From: Clostridia bacterium
Lineage (GTDB): Bacteria; Bacillota; DSM-16504; Desulfitibacterales; Desulfitibacteraceae
Reading direction: 5' to 3'
Assembly: GCA_018333845.1 (NCBI GenBank)
Contig: JAGXSK010000190.1
Span: 1 to 8,026 of the forward strand
DNA length: 8,026 nucleotides
The stretch's first letter is position 1, and every line of letters starts with the position of its first letter. The notes under the pieces were generated by a model that saw only the letters and a list, made by a program, of their open reading frames with translations, was not told the origin of the DNA and searched no databases. Of the stretch, positions 5,895 to 8,026 are shown one piece after another. Made by a program: the position numbers and the translations under genes.

Positions 5895-7714
5895 AACTGC
5901 AATTCAAACACCAAAAATTCCAGGCAGATGCGGCAAAGGCTGTGTGTGATGTGTTTGCCGGACAGCCTTACCTCACGCCCAGCTATATGATGGACAAGGG
6001 TTATGTAAAAAACGAGCAAATAGCACTCTATGAAGAGGAACGCTTTACTGGTTTTGGCAACTCCAAGCTCGTGCCGGAATTAAACGATGGGATTATTCTC
6101 GAAAACATCAACAAAATCCAGTGCGGCAACCAGATTGAGCCTTCCAAGCAGTTGGAGGGCCGGTATAACCTGACCGTGGAAATGGAAACCGGCGTAGGCA
6201 AGACCTATACATATATTAAAACCATGTACGAGCTGAACAAGCGCTACGGCTGGAGCAAGTTCATTATCGTTGTTCCTAGCGTCGCTATACGCGAGGGGGT
6301 ATATAAATCTTTTCAGATTACAGAGGAACATTTTGCAGAGGAATACGGCAAGAAAATCCGGTATTTCATATACAATTCCGCACAGCTGACGGAGATAGAC
6401 CGCTTCGCTTCCGACAGTGCCATTAATGTGATGATTATCAATTCGCAGGCCTTCAACGCCCGTGGCAAGGATGCCCGCCGCATTTACATGAAGCTGGACG
6501 AGTTCAGAAGCCGCAAGCCCATTGATATTCTTGCAAAAACCAATCCTATTCTTATTATCGACGAGCCTCAGTCGGTGGAGGGCGCTGCTACAAAGGAACG
6601 ATTAAAAGAGTTTAATCCGCTGTTCACCTTGCGCTATTCTGCAACACACAAGAAGGACAGCCTTTATAATATGATTTACCGCCTGGACGCAATGGAAGCC
6701 TACAACAAGAAGCTGGTCAAAAAGATTGCTGTTAAGGGCATTTCTGTTACGGGCAGCACGGCAACCGAAGGATATGTGTACCTTCAAAGCATCAATCTCT
6801 CAAAGGGCAACCCCACTGCCACCATCGAATTTGACGTGAAGGGCGCGACTGGCGTCCGCAAGGCAACACGGATTGTTGGCGAGGGGTATAACCTGTTCCC
6901 CAATTCCGGTGAGCTTGCAGAATACAAAAACGGTTACACCGTGTTGAGGATTGACGGAAGAGACAGTTCCATCGAGTTCACAAACGGCATCAAGCTCTTT
7001 GCCGGTGATGTTATCGGCGCAGTCAGTGAAGATCAGCTTAGGCGTATCCAAATCCGGGAAACGATCCTTTCTCATATTGAGCGGGAACGACAGTTGTTTT
7101 ATAAAGGAATTAAGGTACTATCGCTGTTTTTTATTGACGAGGTCGCAAAATACAAGCAATATGATGCAGCAGGCCTTGCCTTTAATGGCCTGTATGCTGA
7201 TATATTCGAGGAAGAATACAAGCAGGTTATCGGCAATCTTCAGATTGCAATCAGCGATGCCGATGAGTATCTGAAATATCTTGACGGTATAACCGCTGAG
7301 GATACCCATGCAGGATATTTTTCTATAGACAAAAAGAGTCATCGTATGATAGACAGTAAGCTGGGCGACAGGCGGGAGCGCACCTCCGACGATGCAGACG
7401 CTTACGACCTGATTATGAAAAACAAAGAGCGTCTGTTGGATCGGCGTGAGCCGGTAAGGGTTATCTTCTCTCACTCTGCTCTTCGTGAAGGCTGGGATAA
7501 TCCGAACGTGTTTCAAATATGTACCCTAAAGCAAAGCGGCAGTGATGTCCGCAAGCGTCAGGAAGTCGGGCGTGGACTGCGTTTATCTGTAAATCAAAAG
7601 GGAGAACGTATGGATTCGCATCTGCTGGGTGGGGATGTTCATAACGTGAATGTTCTGACCGTTGTTATGACAGCTTTGCCAAGGAGCTTCAAACGGAGCT
7701 TGCTGAGGCAGTAG
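5891..7714 (+). CDS. res: Type III restriction enzyme Res subunit, frameshifted (helicase portion)
   Basis: This frame encodes the superfamily-2 motor of a type III restriction enzyme. Motifs are in order: Walker A METGVGKT (98-105), the DEAD-like box DEPQ (224-227), motif III LRYSATH (247-253), motif V HSALREGWDNPN (528-539) and motif VI QEVGRGLR (557-564). Res forms a complex with Mod, uses ATP after Mod binds its site, and cleaves DNA with a C-terminal PD-(D/E)XK nuclease domain. The normal sequence holds to VLTVV (residue 592). Then the frame is lost and 15 unrelated residues (MTALPRSFKRSLLRQ) precede a TAG. The expected continuation, YDSFAKELQTELAEAVADRP, is in another frame starting at 7666. 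The conserved A(S/N)ES before YD is also missing, so a deletion of about 13 bases fits better than a one-base slip. The truncated product keeps the ATPase but lacks the nuclease domain. Start: ATG overlapping the rhuM stop, with AAGGA just upstream. Confidence 0.9.
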   Translation: MKLQFKHQKFQADAAKAVCDVFAGQPYLTPSYMMDKGYVKNEQIALYEEERFTGFGNSKLVPELNDGIILENINKIQCGNQIEPSKQLEGRYNLTVEMETGVGKTYTYIKTMYELNKRYGWSKFIIVVPSVAIREGVYKSFQITEEHFAEEYGKKIRYFIYNSAQLTEIDRFASDSAINVMIINSQAFNARGKDARRIYMKLDEFRSRKPIDILAKTNPILIIDEPQSVEGAATKERLKEFNPLFTLRYSATHKKDSLYNMIYRLDAMEAYNKKLVKKIAVKGISVTGSTATEGYVYLQSINLSKGNPTATIEFDVKGATGVRKATRIVGEGYNLFPNSGELAEYKNGYTVLRIDGRDSSIEFTNGIKLFAGDVIGAVSEDQLRRIQIRETILSHIERERQLFYKGIKVLSLFFIDEVAKYKQYDAAGLAFNGLYADIFEEEYKQVIGNLQIAISDADEYLKYLDGITAEDTHAGYFSIDKKSHRMIDSKLGDRRERTSDDADAYDLIMKNKERLLDRREPVRVIFSHSALREGWDNPNVFQICTLKQSGSDVRKRQEVGRGLRLSVNQKGERMDSHLLGGDVHNVNVLTVVMTALPRSFKRSLLRQ

Positions 7715-8026
7715 CTGACCGGCCTCGTATGGTGACGGTAGACTTATTCAAGAACAAGGTCATTAAAGATATTAATGGTGCTGAACAGGTCGTTGATATC
7801 GACCTTGCCCAGAGTATTTACGAGGGCCTCATCACCAGCGGTTATGTGAAAAAAGGCGTTCTCACCGACAAATATTATGAGGATAAGAAAAACGGCAGTG
7901 TTGAAATCGCCGAAGAAGCCGCAGATTGCCAAGAATCTGTAATGGCGATTCTCGATTCTATTTACGACAGCCGAGCCATGCAGCCTGAGAACGCACGGAA
8001 AAATAACGTCGAATTGAAAATAAATA
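7666..8026 (+). pseudogene. res: Continuation of Res in a shifted frame, running off the right edge
   Basis: From TAT at 7666 to the last base the sequence stays open and reads YDSFAKELQTELAEAVADRP, then MVTVDLFKNKVIKDI, VVDIDLAQSIYEGLITSGYV and so on to VELKIN. This is the expected middle-to-C-terminal part of the same type III Res protein, in the frame offset from 5891-7714. The C-terminal nuclease domain would lie beyond the window. Translation could restart at an in-frame ATG at 7729 (MVTVDLF), but no strong ribosome binding site precedes it, so this part is probably not made. Confidence 0.85.

Noticed and set aside
6951..7274. A 107-codon plus-strand frame within res, and similar overlapping frames at 3804-4049 and 4230-4466
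   Set aside because: They lie wholly inside conserved mod or res coding sequence, lack their own ribosome binding sites, and encode low-complexity or unrecognisable sequence.
7118..7516. Minus-strand open frame of 132 codons opposite res
   Set aside because: It is antisense to strongly conserved helicase sequence including motif V, and the product resembles no known family.
7655..7714. Programmed ribosomal frameshifting as the explanation for the break in res
   Set aside because: There is no slippery heptamer such as A AAA AAG at the site, and conserved residues are missing at the join, which a programmed shift would not explain.

Overview
The window looks like a Firmicutes, probably clostridial, accessory region. 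Strong purine-rich ribosome binding sites of the AGGAGG type precede most genes. Base composition is mixed (roughly 40-50% GC), promoters are consensus-like, and the protein families are ones I know mainly from clostridial mobile islands. I cannot name the species. At the far left, a minus-strand gene runs off the edge. Only its start is present: a TTG codon with a good ribosome binding site and a hydrophobic, signal-peptide-like N-terminus. A short AT-rich intergenic region (about 98-282) follows, with overlapping divergent promoters for this gene and for the rightward operon.

From about 283 to the right edge everything is one tightly packed plus-strand operon: (1) a small Cro/C1-type HTH regulator; (2) the N-terminal quarter of a large PLD-like/SNF2 helicase, joined out of frame to what looks like the last ~65 residues of the same protein, so the ATPase core is gone; (3) a DUF4391 protein; (4) a coiled-coil plus TIR-domain protein; (5) a type III restriction-modification adenine methyltransferase (Mod); (6) a RhuM-family protein; (7) the type III restriction helicase/nuclease subunit (Res), broken by a frameshift near 7666 and then continuing off the right edge in another frame. 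Neighbouring genes overlap by 4-8 bases or are nearly contiguous from gene 3 onward, which implies co-translation.

The locus therefore reads as a composite anti-phage island. A type III Mod/Res pair is combined with the helicase-DUF4391 module often seen beside it (my recollection of the family context) and with an embedded TIR effector that retains the conserved glutamate expected of NAD-cleaving TIRs. In this copy both ATP-dependent motor proteins are damaged, while Mod, TIR, DUF4391, RhuM and the regulator are intact. The likely result is an island that may still methylate DNA and carry a TIR effector but can no longer restrict by the type III mechanism. The central part of mod, which holds the target recognition domain, has visibly lower GC than its flanks and looks like a recombined specificity cassette. 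I saw no tRNA, rRNA, CRISPR array, complete insertion sequence, attachment site or clear terminator.
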